From assembly GCA_964384415.1 (NCBI GenBank), contig CAYLMV010000029.1:1-37540 (forward strand): a stretch of DNA of 37,540 nucleotides, in the 5' to 3' direction. The DNA is from JAGVPT01 sp964384415 (lineage in GTDB: Bacteria; Bacteroidota; Ignavibacteria; UBA10030; UBA8401). The notes beneath the pieces were generated by a model. That model searched no databases, was not told the DNA's origin, and saw nothing but the letters and a program-made list of their open reading frames with translations. How positions within the stretch are numbered: position 1 is the first letter of the stretch; each line of letters starts with the position of its first letter. This document shows, in pieces, positions 23,827-34,500 of the stretch. Position numbers and translations under genes: made by a program.

Positions 23827-26800
23827 ATGAAACGATTGTTTGTTCTCCTGGTCCTTTTGCTCAACGCCTGGTTTTTTCTCTTCTCGCAGCAGGAAGCCCG
23901 GCTTCTTCGGTTCCCGACGATCCACGGCGACAAGATTGTCTTCAGCTACGCGGGGGACCTGTATAGTGTTGGATCGAAAGGGGGCATTGCGCGGAAGCTG
24001 ACCAGCGATATCGGCTATGAAATGTTCGCCCGCTTCTCGCCAGACGGCAAATGGCTTGCGTTCACAGGACAGTACGACGGGAATACCGAAGTCTATGTGA
24101 TGCCATCCGATGGAGGAGTGCCAAAACGGCTCACTTTTACCGCGACGCTTGACCGGGATGATGTCTCAGATCGGATGGGCCCGAATAACCTCGTTATGGG
24201 TTGGAAAGATAGTACTCACATCGTCTATCGGTCGCGAAGAATAGAATGGGATGATTTCAAAGGCCAGCTATACCTCGCGTCCATCAATGGAGGAGTCTCC
24301 GAGCAGCTGCCGCTGCCGCGGGGCGGGTTCTGCTCGTTTTCACCCGACGGGAAAAAGATGGTTTATAATAGAGTGTTTCGTGAATTCAGGACGTGGAAGC
24401 GGTACCGGGGCGGTCAGGCTGACGACGTTTGGTTGTACGACTTCGAGACGAAACAAACCACGAATTTGACGAATAATCCGGCTCAGGATATCATTCCGAT
24501 GTGGGGCGACAATAAGATCTACTTCACATCGGATCGCGATGAACACAAAAGGCTGAATTTATATTCTTACGATCTCACATCAAAAGAAACCAAAAAGCTG
24601 ACGAACTTTGTCGACTTCGATGTCAAGTTTCCTTCGATCGGCGACAATGCTGTCGTCTTCGAGAACGGTGGATTCATTTATCGCTTTGATGTTGCCACTC
24701 AGCAAGCAGAAAAAGTTACAATCTCTATCGATGAGGATTTTGCAATCGGCCGAACGAACGTTGTCGATGTGAGCAAGAGCATTACGAATTTTGAGATTTC
24801 GCCCGAAGGCAACCGGGCGCTATTTGGCGCTCGCGGAGATGTCTTCACGGTGCCGGCGAAATATGGCAACACACGCAATCTGACGAAATCGTCGGGAGTA
24901 CACGAACGTAATTCCAAATGGTCTCCGGACGGCAAATGGATCACGTACATCTCCGATGCTTCCGGTGAAGATGAGATCTGGGTGATCCCCCAGGATGGAA
25001 ACACTGCCGGGACACAACTCACCAAAAACGGGGATGCCTATAAATATCAGCCATACTGGTCGCCCGACAGCAAAAAGATCGTCTGGTCAGACAGGAAACA
25101 GCGACTGCAATATGTTGATGTTGATTCAAAAAAAGTCACTCCGGTTGTCCAGGCAACGGCATTCGAGATCACCGATTATGCATGGTCTCCGGACAGCAAG
25201 TGGATAGCGTATTCCAAGCCGGAAGATTCGGCGATGACGACGATCTATCTGTACTCGCTTGAGAAGAAGGAATCATCCGCCGTTACCGACGGGTGGTATA
25301 CATCCTATACGCCCGCGTTCAGTTCAGACGGGAAATATTTGTTCTTCGTCTCCGAAAGAAGCTTCAATCCAACCTTGAGCGGAACTGAGCTGGAGCATGT
25401 CTATAACGATATGGCGAAAATATATTTTGTTACGCTTTCCAAAGAAACGAAATCGCCGTTTGAGCCGAAGAGCGACGAGGTGAAGATCAGCGAGCAGAGC
25501 AAAGCAAGTGAGAAACCGGATAAGAAGAAGGAGGAGAAGGAAGAATCCAAACCTCCGATGAAAGTGGACCTCGATGGATTGCAGCAGCGGATTGCGGGGC
25601 TGCCGATATCAGCCGCAAATTACCGGGACCTGGCTTCGGTCGGAAACAGCCTGTATTACATTCGCAACGGCACGAAAGACGAGAAGTCGAAGTTCTTCTT
25701 CTATGACCTCGACAAATTGAAGGAAACCGAGTTAGGCGACATCAATGGCTATGAAATTTCGGCAGACGGCAAGAAGGCCATTGTGGCCGATGAGGGGTCA
25801 TTTGCGATCATCGACCTGCCTACTTCGAAGATTGATATCAAGGACAGGTTGAACCTTTCCGATATGAAAGTAACAGTGGATCATCACGCCGAGTGGACCC
25901 AGATCTATCACGAAGCGTGGCGCCAGATGCGCGATTTCTATTTCGCTCCGAACATGAGCGGCGTCGACTGGCAAAAGGTCCAGAAAAATTACGAGCCTCT
26001 CGTCGCCTACGTTAATCATCGGGCCGACTTAACGTATATCCTTGGCGAGATGATCGGCGAACTCAGCACGGGGCACACCTACGTGGGCGGCGGAGAAATG
26101 CCCCACGCAGAACGGATAAAGACCGGACTCCTCGGCGCGAAGATCGAGCGGGATCCTGCCTCGCACTACTACCGCATTTCGAAAATCCTCCGTGGTCAAA
26201 ACTGGGACAATACCCTTCGGTCGCCTCTCACTGAAATGGGAGTAAACGCGAAAGAAGGAGAATACATCCTCGCCGTCAACGGCAGGTCGACGAAAGAGAT
26301 GAACGACATCTACGAATCTCTCGTTGGGACAGTCGGAAAACAGGTGACACTGAAATTGAACGATGAACCGAGCGAGGAGGGGAGCCACGAGACGGTCGTC
26401 GTTCCGACAGGGAACGAGCAGGAACTCTACTATTTCAACTGGGTTCAGACGAATATCGAAAAAGTCTCGAAGGCAACGAACGGCAGAGTCGGATATGTTC
26501 ATATCCCCGACATGGGATTCCACGGGCTCAATGAGTTCGTGAAATACTATTATCCGCAATTGACGAAGGAGGCGCTCATTGTCGATGTGCGCGGCAACGG
26601 CGGCGGTTTCGTTTCTCCGATGGTCATCGAACGGCTGCACCGCGAAATGGCGATGATCGACATCGCGCGCAATACCACTCCCGGTCCGGACCCCGGCGGT
26701 GTGATGGTAGGTCCGAAGGTCATGCTGCTGGATGAATTCTCGGCCTCCGACGGCGATATTGTCGCGTACCGGTTCAAGAAATACAAGATCGGCCCGGTGA

Positions 26801-27087
26801 TCGGCAAACGGTCATGGGGCGGAGTTGTCGGAATTCGCGGCTCGCTTCCGTTCCTCGACGGAGGTTTCCTCAACAAGCCGGAATTCTCACGCTATGACAT
26901 CGAAGGGAAAGAATGGATCATGGAAGGGCATGGAGTCGATCCGGACATCGTTGTGGACAACGATCCGGCAAAAGAATACGCCGGGATCGACGAGCAGCTG
27001 AACAAAGGTATCGAGGTGATTCTGGATGAAATGACGACACATCCGGCCAAACTTCCGCCGCCGCCTCCCTACCCGGACAAGAAATGA
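23827..27087 (+). CDS. Exported tricorn-type S41 protease
   Basis: A 1086-residue protease. The ATG at 23827 follows AAGGTG and gives a signal peptide (MKRLFVLLVLLLNAWFFLFS); the frame is open upstream to 23503 but that part is not family-like. Residues about 25-550 form beta-propellers with repeated PD40 motifs (FSPDGKWLAFTG, WSPDGKWITYIS, WSPDSKKIVWS and others). A Lys/Glu-rich linker (about 558-578) leads to the core, PDZ and catalytic domains. The catalytic residues match tricorn: H750 (STGHTY), nucleophile S974 and D975 (FSASDGD), with a late acidic residue in the GIDEQL region. It probably degrades peptides in the periplasm. A terminator follows. Confidence 0.95.
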   Translation: MKRLFVLLVLLLNAWFFLFSQQEARLLRFPTIHGDKIVFSYAGDLYSVGSKGGIARKLTSDIGYEMFARFSPDGKWLAFTGQYDGNTEVYVMPSDGGVPKRLTFTATLDRDDVSDRMGPNNLVMGWKDSTHIVYRSRRIEWDDFKGQLYLASINGGVSEQLPLPRGGFCSFSPDGKKMVYNRVFREFRTWKRYRGGQADDVWLYDFETKQTTNLTNNPAQDIIPMWGDNKIYFTSDRDEHKRLNLYSYDLTSKETKKLTNFVDFDVKFPSIGDNAVVFENGGFIYRFDVATQQAEKVTISIDEDFAIGRTNVVDVSKSITNFEISPEGNRALFGARGDVFTVPAKYGNTRNLTKSSGVHERNSKWSPDGKWITYISDASGEDEIWVIPQDGNTAGTQLTKNGDAYKYQPYWSPDSKKIVWSDRKQRLQYVDVDSKKVTPVVQATAFEITDYAWSPDSKWIAYSKPEDSAMTTIYLYSLEKKESSAVTDGWYTSYTPAFSSDGKYLFFVSERSFNPTLSGTELEHVYNDMAKIYFVTLSKETKSPFEPKSDEVKISEQSKASEKPDKKKEEKEESKPPMKVDLDGLQQRIAGLPISAANYRDLASVGNSLYYIRNGTKDEKSKFFFYDLDKLKETELGDINGYEISADGKKAIVADEGSFAIIDLPTSKIDIKDRLNLSDMKVTVDHHAEWTQIYHEAWRQMRDFYFAPNMSGVDWQKVQKNYEPLVAYVNHRADLTYILGEMIGELSTGHTYVGGGEMPHAERIKTGLLGAKIERDPASHYYRISKILRGQNWDNTLRSPLTEMGVNAKEGEYILAVNGRSTKEMNDIYESLVGTVGKQVTLKLNDEPSEEGSHETVVVPTGNEQELYYFNWVQTNIEKVSKATNGRVGYVHIPDMGFHGLNEFVKYYYPQLTKEALIVDVRGNGGGFVSPMVIERLHREMAMIDIARNTTPGPDPGGVMVGPKVMLLDEFSASDGDIVAYRFKKYKIGPVIGKRSWGGVVGIRGSLPFLDGGFLNKPEFSRYDIEGKEWIMEGHGVDPDIVVDNDPAKEYAGIDEQLNKGIEVILDEMTTHPAKLPPPPPYPDKK

Positions 27088-27104
27088 CGATTCCGGAGTA
27101 GTAC

Positions 27105-27150
27105 AAAGCAAGCTCCAAGATGAAGATTCTCTTGGAGCTTGTTTGTTTTA
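27105..27150 (+). terminator. Rho-independent terminator of the tricorn gene
   Basis: CAAGCTCCAAGA (27109-27120) and TCTTGGAGCTTG (27130-27141) form a perfect 12-bp stem with a 9-base loop, followed by TTTGTTTTA. It starts about 20 bases after the protease stop codon. The remaining bases up to 27275 show nothing further. Confidence 0.9.
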
Positions 27151-27275
27151 CGGCATGGCCATGCTGTCACTTAGACGCCGGCTGCAATCTTTCTCTCTTC
27201 CCTCAGCTGCTCGTCCCGTTCGAAACCAGCCTCTCCTGGAATCTCGTCGCGCACATCGAGGGAAAAAGGACTACA

Positions 27276-30200
27276 CTATTTCACCAGCACAAATTTCTTC
27301 ACCGCCGTGAAGGTACCGGCCTGTAACCTGTAGAAATAGGTTCCACTCGCGAAACGAGAGCCGTCGAAAGTGGTTCTGTATGAACCGGCAATTTTCTCTG
27401 CGTCGACGATGGTTTCCACCTCTCTGCCGAGAACATCGTATACCTTCAACAACACGTGGCTCCTCACCGGCAATTGATAATCGATGGTTGTTGTCGGATT
27501 GAAGGGATTGGGGTAATTCTGCTGCAAGCTGAAGTATGACGGCACGAGATCAGTCGACATAGGTTCTACTCCCGTAATTGTCGGCTGGAAAAGTGTGAAT
27601 CCCTCGTATCCACCAGTTAGACCGCGTCCAAAACTGCTGGCAAGGACGTGTGTGCCGTCGTAGAAAACTCTTGAGTTTTCATAGCCAGTGATAAATTTTC
27701 CTATTTGAGACGGAGCTGCAGGATTTGAAACATCGTAAAAATAGACCCCTTCGGCAGTCCCGACCATCAAGGCTTTACCGTCGCCGGAAATATCGTAGAT
27801 CACGTTTCCCGTATTGAGGGTATGAGGAACAGGGATTTCAGATTTCAGCACCGGAGATGAGAAAGACGAAAGGTCGTAAATACCAATCGTGTCGGTCTTA
27901 AACAAGTAGAAATATTGTCCCAACTTCTTGACCGTGGTGTATGCACGATCGATGTGAACCGATGCCAGCGAAACGCTCAACGGTGCGCTCACATCTGCAA
28001 GGAGCAACTGACGGGTCAGCGAATTGACGCTGTATAAATGGTCGCCGTCAGGCCATAACGTGGTCCATTTCTGTCCATTCGAGTACTTGAATACGTACGT
28101 CGGCGAAGCCGGGTTCGAAACATTGTAGACATAGACACCCGCGCTTCCGTTGGAGACGAACAGATAGGGACTTTTGTAATAGACATCGTAAGGTATCGAA
28201 TCCGACGTCGTCGCAAACTGGATGGAAGATATATTTCCAGAGCCCACGATTCCGCCGCTGCCGTCGAGTTGAGAGATGAAGACACCGCTAATTGAATAGG
28301 GTACGAAGAGCAGATTGTTTGCGACGTAAAAATTGCTGGATAAGAAAGCACCGGAGTAGGACTGCATCACTTGAGTGAAGTTATTGAAGTTCAGTTGAAA
28401 ATACGCAGCATTGCTCTGAGTCCAGACAGAGTTATCAGGGAAAGCGCGTATCGCTCCATGCGAATAGAACCCCAGCTGTCCCGACGGGAGCATATCGCTA
28501 CCATATGAAGCAATCACTTGAACATTGGCTGTTTTGAGAGGGTTAACAATCACATATTGCTGGGGGGCAGTGACGGTGAAAAAGCTGTCACGAGCAGTTA
28601 AAGAAATGTTGAGCGTCGATGCCCGTACCGGAACATAGGACGCATGTACTGAGTTTCCATTCTTGAGAACGCCGTGGAGCGTGTCGTACGAAACAGACTT
28701 ATCCAGAATATCATTTCCAGATACGCTCCAGGTATACTGCAGTGGGTCTCCATCGGCGTCAATCGTAGCTGATCCGTTAAGGGACAGTGAATCGCCGATG
28801 GCAATGCTCGAAGCAGACGTTTGAAACGTTACAACGGGCGGAGTATTCGCGGTAACGCGGAATTGAACAACAGCAGTATCACTTGCTCCATTATTTGCAT
28901 TGGCTATGTATTCAACCGCATACAGTCCGGGCACATCAGGTTGTATATGACTTTCGCCCGCACTGGAGACGACAAGCGATGCGGAACTCAACACAGGTTT
29001 TTGTCTGATCAGCCACTGCGTACCGGTAATCGAACCCGTGTAGACGGCAGACGAACCATGAAAGTTGATCGTCGAATTCACCGAATAGATCGTATCGATT
29101 GACTCAATACTCGCGACAGGCTCACCGTTCACGAAACTCTTAAGATCCGAGTCATTCATTTTTAATACGGTCACACTGTTCGTATTGCTGGTCCCTCGTG
29201 CAATCAGGAAACCGATGACGATCTCCTGTGTATCGCTCGGCATCATCTTGAACGGTCCCGACGACATCACTAATCTTCTGTCATCAGGCGACGTATCCAG
29301 CCATCCGCTGCCAGTCGCCGGATCGCCCGAGGCCACGAACTTACTTGGATTGTTGTTATTATCCAGGAAGGGCACCCCCGTGGAGCCTACTAAACCCTTC
29401 AGCAAATTGTATGCTTGCCGCGACCAATCGGTATTTCCGAGAGGCGGGTCGTTATACACTCCTCCGTTGTTGACGAACTTCGTGAATGACGTCATCGGAA
29501 GATTCTTGTATCCGTGAACCCAGGACCCGTTGACGATGGCACTATCCGTGAGATTGCCCGTTGGTATCCTCGGCCCCTCGAGAAAGTCATATCCGTCTGC
29601 TGGCGGAGCCGAGCCATACACCGCGTCTACGGCTCCCCCGTTGTATGTATACCCGAGGCTTCTGGTAGTGTCGCAGCCGTCGAGGTCGTCGTTTGAATTG
29701 CCGAGGTCGATGTCAGAGAACCAACCAAAGTAACAGGAATCATACTCGATCGAACTTCTGTTGATGAACGTCATTTTCATGAACAATGCCTGCCCGAGCG
29801 GTCCCGTTTTGTTGAATCCGAAAACATAATTATGAACTTCGAGTCCAAGTGGAGTAGTTCTGCTCACGCTGGAGTGTGCCGTGGTTGCAAGATCATTCAT
29901 TACCCAGTACGCATTCAGGTCGCCAAGGACCTGCGGTGTCCCATCCTTGTTCAATGGCGCACCGGTTTGAGATGAGTTATTGACCCAGCTTTGGTAACTC
30001 GGATCACTCGACGATGCATTCTTCGACAGCACCATGATGTTCCATTTTGGGTCTGAAGGGTTTGCCGCAGAATTTGCGGCATCGGAGGGAACGCCGTCAT
30101 AGGTGGTCACAATCGGGCCCGGCTGGTATTCGGTCGAGTAGTCGCTCGACGCACTATGTAAAAAATGGTCTTGCGCACTCTTGCCAATGAACCATGGACC

Positions 30201-30554
30201 CGCGGCAAAAACAGCATTTTTGCCGGATCCTGCCGGCCAGAACAGACCGTCTGACCCCGTCAAATAGTTAGTAAAGTAGATTCCATTGTTCTCAAAAAAA
30301 GCCTCAACAGTGTTGGGAATGAAATCAACCTGGTTTGACGTAATTTTGGCCGACTTGCCCAGCTTGGGTTGAAGTTCCTTTTTCAGTCCGGTCGCAAAGC
30401 TGGTCGTCATAGGAATCGCCAGACTCAGGGCCAAAGCGCAAAGCACTAACCCTTTGCCTGCTTTCAAAAGAGCAGCCCTTCTCGCCTTCACGATGCGAGT
30501 TGCTGGATTAATGTGAAAAGGCCTCCACGAAAAAACTTTGACCGCGGTCTTCAT
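27276..30554 (-). CDS. Large secreted protein with PKD-like and propeller repeats and T9SS sorting domain
   Basis: A 1092-residue surface or secreted protein. The ATG at 30554 follows GGAGGGG. The N-terminus has a long basic stretch before the hydrophobic signal core (about 35-49), with likely cleavage near 54. The central part includes a PKD/Ig-like domain (about 570-660: SSIAIGDSLSLNGSATIDADGDPLQYTW) and LVIVD-type propeller repeats (about 690-1000: VYNVSNPASPTYVF, FYDVSNPAAPSQIG). The last 80 or so residues form a type A T9SS C-terminal domain (NYPNPFNPTTTIDYQL, then GTYFYRLQAGTF), which directs export through the Por system and removal of the tail at the surface. No enzymatic motif is seen; adhesion or structural function is likely. 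Confidence 0.88.
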   Translation of the reverse strand: MKTAVKVFSWRPFHINPATRIVKARRAALLKAGKGLVLCALALSLAIPMTTSFATGLKKELQPKLGKSAKITSNQVDFIPNTVEAFFENNGIYFTNYLTGSDGLFWPAGSGKNAVFAAGPWFIGKSAQDHFLHSASSDYSTEYQPGPIVTTYDGVPSDAANSAANPSDPKWNIMVLSKNASSSDPSYQSWVNNSSQTGAPLNKDGTPQVLGDLNAYWVMNDLATTAHSSVSRTTPLGLEVHNYVFGFNKTGPLGQALFMKMTFINRSSIEYDSCYFGWFSDIDLGNSNDDLDGCDTTRSLGYTYNGGAVDAVYGSAPPADGYDFLEGPRIPTGNLTDSAIVNGSWVHGYKNLPMTSFTKFVNNGGVYNDPPLGNTDWSRQAYNLLKGLVGSTGVPFLDNNNNPSKFVASGDPATGSGWLDTSPDDRRLVMSSGPFKMMPSDTQEIVIGFLIARGTSNTNSVTVLKMNDSDLKSFVNGEPVASIESIDTIYSVNSTINFHGSSAVYTGSITGTQWLIRQKPVLSSASLVVSSAGESHIQPDVPGLYAVEYIANANNGASDTAVVQFRVTANTPPVVTFQTSASSIAIGDSLSLNGSATIDADGDPLQYTWSVSGNDILDKSVSYDTLHGVLKNGNSVHASYVPVRASTLNISLTARDSFFTVTAPQQYVIVNPLKTANVQVIASYGSDMLPSGQLGFYSHGAIRAFPDNSVWTQSNAAYFQLNFNNFTQVMQSYSGAFLSSNFYVANNLLFVPYSISGVFISQLDGSGGIVGSGNISSIQFATTSDSIPYDVYYKSPYLFVSNGSAGVYVYNVSNPASPTYVFKYSNGQKWTTLWPDGDHLYSVNSLTRQLLLADVSAPLSVSLASVHIDRAYTTVKKLGQYFYLFKTDTIGIYDLSSFSSPVLKSEIPVPHTLNTGNVIYDISGDGKALMVGTAEGVYFYDVSNPAAPSQIGKFITGYENSRVFYDGTHVLASSFGRGLTGGYEGFTLFQPTITGVEPMSTDLVPSYFSLQQNYPNPFNPTTTIDYQLPVRSHVLLKVYDVLGREVETIVDAEKIAGSYRTTFDGSRFASGTYFYRLQAGTFTAVKKFVLVK

Positions 30555-30620
30555 GTACCCCTCCATTGGTTTGTATCTATGCGCACAGGACAAAGTGCTT
30601 TTATTGAGATTTGAAAAATC

Positions 30621-30638
30621 GTTGCCGGCGCCGGCAAC
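30621..30638. promoter_or_regulatory. Perfect 18-bp GC-rich palindrome in the leader of the T9SS-protein gene
   Basis: GTTGCCGGCGCCGGCAAC equals its own reverse complement. It lies 67 bases upstream of the start codon of the T9SS-protein gene, and downstream of a possible -10 box, so it would be within the 5' leader. It could be an operator or an RNA hairpin. On the - strand it is followed by GATTTTTC, so attenuation is also possible. Confidence 0.5.
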
Positions 30639-30654
30639 TTTTCCATTCGACAGG

Positions 30655-30680
30655 ATTATACGGGTGGGGGTATTCCCCCA
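30655..30680 (-). promoter_or_regulatory. Possible -10 box with adjoining G/C inverted repeat
   Basis: TATAAT is present on the - strand at 30660-30655. No good -35 lies 16-18 bases upstream; instead TGGGGG (30665-30670) and CCCCCA (30675-30680) form a 6-bp inverted repeat around TATT in the spacer, suggesting activator or repressor control. Transcription would read into the T9SS-protein gene. Confidence 0.35.
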
Positions 30681-31083
30681 GGTGCCAATGCGAAAAATTT
30701 ACATTTTCCTAAAATCAAAATCAACGTTTGGAAAAGGGATTTGTCGGGAGTCACAGCCGATTGAACCCTGCCAGCCGAAAAAACAGCTCCTCTGGCCTAG
30801 GATCGAGGCCTCGAATCTGGAATGTTTTCTTGTCAAAGCACTCCGGCGTCTACTGCGTGGGAAATGGCGCGAAGACTCTGTTCATTTGGATGGATAGACG
30901 TATCGAGTATTCTCTACTTCGGGAGTGCGGCAAGATCGGCGGCACATTAAGCGAAATACTTTCTCGGCTCATCCTTGCTCTTTCATCAATGCCTCGATGC
31001 CGGCATTCATCATTGGTCCGTTTGCGACGCTATCGTTGATTTTCCCGCGAATTGTTAGTAACGTGTGTCCGAGGGAATATTCT

Positions 31084-31500
31084 ATGCCTAAACAGTATTC
31101 ACAATTTGAAACCGAATTGCAGGTCCGTCCGGACGACATCGACATGAACCGGCATGTTCATAACACGCGCTACCTCGATTACGTGCTAGCGGCCAGGTAC
31201 GATCAGATGGAGCGCTGCTATAAAATGGATATGAACGAATTCATCTCGCTCGGCTACGGCTGGGTTGTGAATACTACTCATGTCGAGCACAAACGCCCCC
31301 TGTTTCTTGGGGATAAGATCGTTGTCAGGACGTGGATCGAAGAAATGCTCAAAGATGGCGTGAACGTGCGCTTCGAGATTTTTCGGAAAGAGACGAACAA
31401 GCTTTCGTGCGACGGATACATACGCTATACCATGGTGAACTTGAAGTCCGGCAGAGCTGAAAATATTCCGGAATGGATCACTCAAAAATATTCAATTTGA
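31084..31500 (+). CDS. Hot-dog fold acyl-CoA/acyl-ACP thioesterase
   Basis: A 138-residue member of the 4-hydroxybenzoyl-CoA/YbgC-like thioesterase family, which hydrolyses acyl thioesters. The signature is RPDDIDMNRHVHNTRYLDYV (about 14-33), with the Asp and the HVHNTRY segment at the usual catalytic place, followed by VEHKRPLFLGDKIVVRTW in the hot-dog strands. The ATG at 31084 follows GAGGGA; the frame is open upstream to 30925 but that part is not family-like. A strong terminator follows, so it is probably a single-gene transcript. The acyl substrate is unknown. Confidence 0.9.
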   Translation: MPKQYSQFETELQVRPDDIDMNRHVHNTRYLDYVLAARYDQMERCYKMDMNEFISLGYGWVVNTTHVEHKRPLFLGDKIVVRTWIEEMLKDGVNVRFEIFRKETNKLSCDGYIRYTMVNLKSGRAENIPEWITQKYSI

Positions 31501-31521
31501 AAGGTCAAAGAACGTCGATTC

Positions 31522-31558
31522 AATATCCAAACTCTACATGGTTTGGATATTTTATTTT
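31522..31558 (+). terminator. Rho-independent terminator of the thioesterase gene
   Basis: AATATCCAAAC (31522-31532) and GTTTGGATATT (31541-31551) form a perfect 11-bp stem with an 8-base loop, followed by TTATTTT. Confidence 0.92.
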
Positions 31559-31599
31559 AGTCCGTTAATCACTTCATCGTTGATGAGAGGAAACGCGGC

Positions 31600-34500
31600 A
31601 TGCCCGCCGGTTTTAACGCAAGAACCACAATACCTCTCCCTTCCGTTACTGTCGTGACCGCATCTGCCGGTGCAGGGAAGACCCACGCGCTCGCCCACAG
31701 GTATGTACAGCTATTGTTGTCGAACGAATTCCCGCACAACGCTCTCCCGAATATTTTAGCGATCACCTTCACGAACAATGCGGCGGCGGAGATGAAGCAG
31801 CGGATCATCAGGCTGCTAAAACTCGCCGCACTCGGAGACGAAAAGACGCTGGCCGAACTCGGCTCGCTGGTCTCGATCCGGCAACCGGAAATCCGTACCA
31901 AAGCGGCGCGCCTCGTGGACGAAATCTTCGACAACTATTCGGACTTCAACGTTAAAACCGTCGACAGCTTCATGTCCACGGTCTTCACTTCTTCTTCGAT
32001 CGAGTACGGCTACAATCCGGAGTTTGAGATCCAGTTGAGCGTTGACAGGATCTTCGACCGCGCCTTCGAGCTGTTCGCAACAGAGATACGGGAGGGGTCC
32101 GTTCATGCCAGCGTGGTTGAAAAGATTGTTGGATTCCTCTCGGAGAACAGAAAGAGAGACGATCCTTTCTTGTGGAATGCCTATGGAAATCTCTCGAGCC
32201 GGGTAAAGCAAATCTATCACATGATCGCTTCCCGGACAAAGCCATTGCGGCAGAGAAACAGGGGGGACGAGGGCTCCATGCTTCGTGAAAAGATTGCGGC
32301 GCAGTCCGCGAAGCTTGGGGTGTTGATCAAACAGTCCTCTCTTTCCATGAATCGCTACTTCGCCGCAGATCTCTCTCTGATTCACGAAGGGAATATTCCA
32401 GCGCTGATCGAGCGAAAGTTGAAGTCCGCAGCTGTCAACAAACCGAAGGGGAAGGAGGAAACGACGGCGTACCAGACATGGATCGCGCAGATCGAGAATG
32501 AGCATCAGCAGCTCAACCAACTTCTCCGCCAGTTCTTCCTCTACTACGTGGAGGCCTACTATCTGCCGTATGCAGAGGCCTACGGGATGATGCAGCAGGC
32601 GATCGGAAAAGTGAAGGAGCAGTACGGCCAGATCTTCATCGACGACGTCAACAAAACGCTTGCCGAACATCTCAACGCCGAGGCGGTCCCCGAGATTTAT
32701 TTCAAGATCGGGGAGACAATCTATCATTACCTCGTCGATGAGTTCCAGGATACGTCTCAAATCCAATGGAGAAATCTATTTCCTCTAATCGAGGAATCGT
32801 TGTCCAAAGGCGGCAGCCTGTTTGTCGTCGGGGACACAAAACAATCGATCTACGGCTTCCGGGATGCCGATTGGACAATCATGAAACACCTCATCGAAGA
32901 GAATCCATTCCCCTCAGCTCAACATATCGTTACGACCCTGGGAATAAACTATAGAAGTTGTGAGAAGGTCATCGAGTTCAACAAGGAAATTTTCCATAAC
33001 GTCATTCCCGGCCAGGGACTGGATTTGGCGGCGGGTGCGAGCGGGTTATCGACATTCGAACAGCAATCGACCCCCGAACATCGCGGTCAAGGCTATGTCG
33101 ACGTTATTGTCCTGAGGGAAGAAGATGACGATGCGCCGGAAAAGAGAAAAATAACGGAAGTGGTGGATTCGTGTCATTCGCGCGGCTATCGCTACAACGA
33201 GATCGCGATTCTGACCCCGAACAACGCGAATGTTGTCGAAGTGAGCGGTTGGCTGAACGAAAGAGGAATACCGATCATCTCGCACAGCACGCTCGACGTC
33301 AGGCGGCGGAAGAGCGCCGGGGAGCTCATCGCCCTCCTCCGATTTCTCGATACGCCGATGGACGATCTGTCGTTCGCGACGTTCCTTCTCGGCGATCTGT
33401 TCAACAATTGTGCGGCGAAGCGGAAGATTGGAATAACGCGGGAGCATCTGGACGCGTTGATGGTGGAAGAAAAGAGCGAAAGGAGCGGCCCGCTGTATGC
33501 CGCTTTTCGAAACCGATACAAGAATGTCTGGGAGGAATATTTCGAGCATCTCTTCAATGTTGTCGGCTACCTTCCGCTTTATGATCTGCTCTCGGAAGCG
33601 TATAAGATTTTCGACCTTTTCGAGACGTCGCCGGAAGAGGAGGCTTCCCTCGTGAAGCTTCTCGAAGTTATCAAAACATTCGAACAGGAAGGGACAAATG
33701 CAATAAAGAACTTCCTGGAGTATGTCGGCGATGAATCCACCGATGATGTCTGGAAAATTGACGTGCCGGGGGGAATTGACGCATTGTCGGTTATGACGAT
33801 TCACAAGGCAAAAGGGATCGAGTTTCCCGTTGTCATCGTCCTGCTCTACGATCAATCTCAGAGAGGGAAAAGCTTCATCGTGCGCGAAGACGAGGAGTTC
33901 GTGACGATCCTGAAAGCGAATAAAACGATTGCGGAGAATGTCGAGCCGCTTCGGGTTTTGCTGGATGCCGAGCAATTTCGCGATACGGTCGACATGTTGA
34001 ACAAATTGTACGTTGCGTTTACCAGGGCCGAGACTGAAATGTACGTGGTAGGAGTGTTCAAAAAGGAGTCCAAGATTCCGACGAAATTCCTCTCCCCAGG
34101 AACGTACGGAAGCGTTCCGGAGTCTGTCGTATCGTCCGGCCGCGCTCAGGACAGGAATAGTTTCTTCCCCTTTCATCACCGGACAAGAAAGCCGCTGCCA
34201 TTGCAGAGCTTCGGCCCGATCGGCGGTTTGGAGGTGAAGAGGGGCGATGTTGTCCACCGTGTTTTTTCGTTGATTGACTTTTTTGAGAGCGATTTCCGCC
34301 GGCAAATAAATTCCGTTCTTCAGCGGATCAGCGCTGAAGTGCCGGAAGGCATCGATCAGGAAGAAATCCGGGCGACGATTGTGGATTTTGTCGACTCCAG
34401 CGGCGTCGGCGAGTTTTTCAGCCGGAAAGATGGAAGAATTGTATTGCGGGAACAGGACCTCACGAACGCAGCCGGCGCACTCTACCGGGCGGACAGGATC

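Larger units (their letters stand above)
30555..31083. other. 529-base non-coding region between divergent genes
   Basis: It separates the T9SS-sorted protein gene (-) and the thioesterase gene (+). Short open frames here lack ribosome sites and family-like sequence, so I do not call them. On the thioesterase side, TTGATT (31036-31041) and TAACGT (31059-31064) with 17 bases between are a weak promoter candidate. On the other side are the palindrome and G/C hairpin listed separately. Bases 30690-31030 hold nothing I can identify. Confidence 0.6.
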
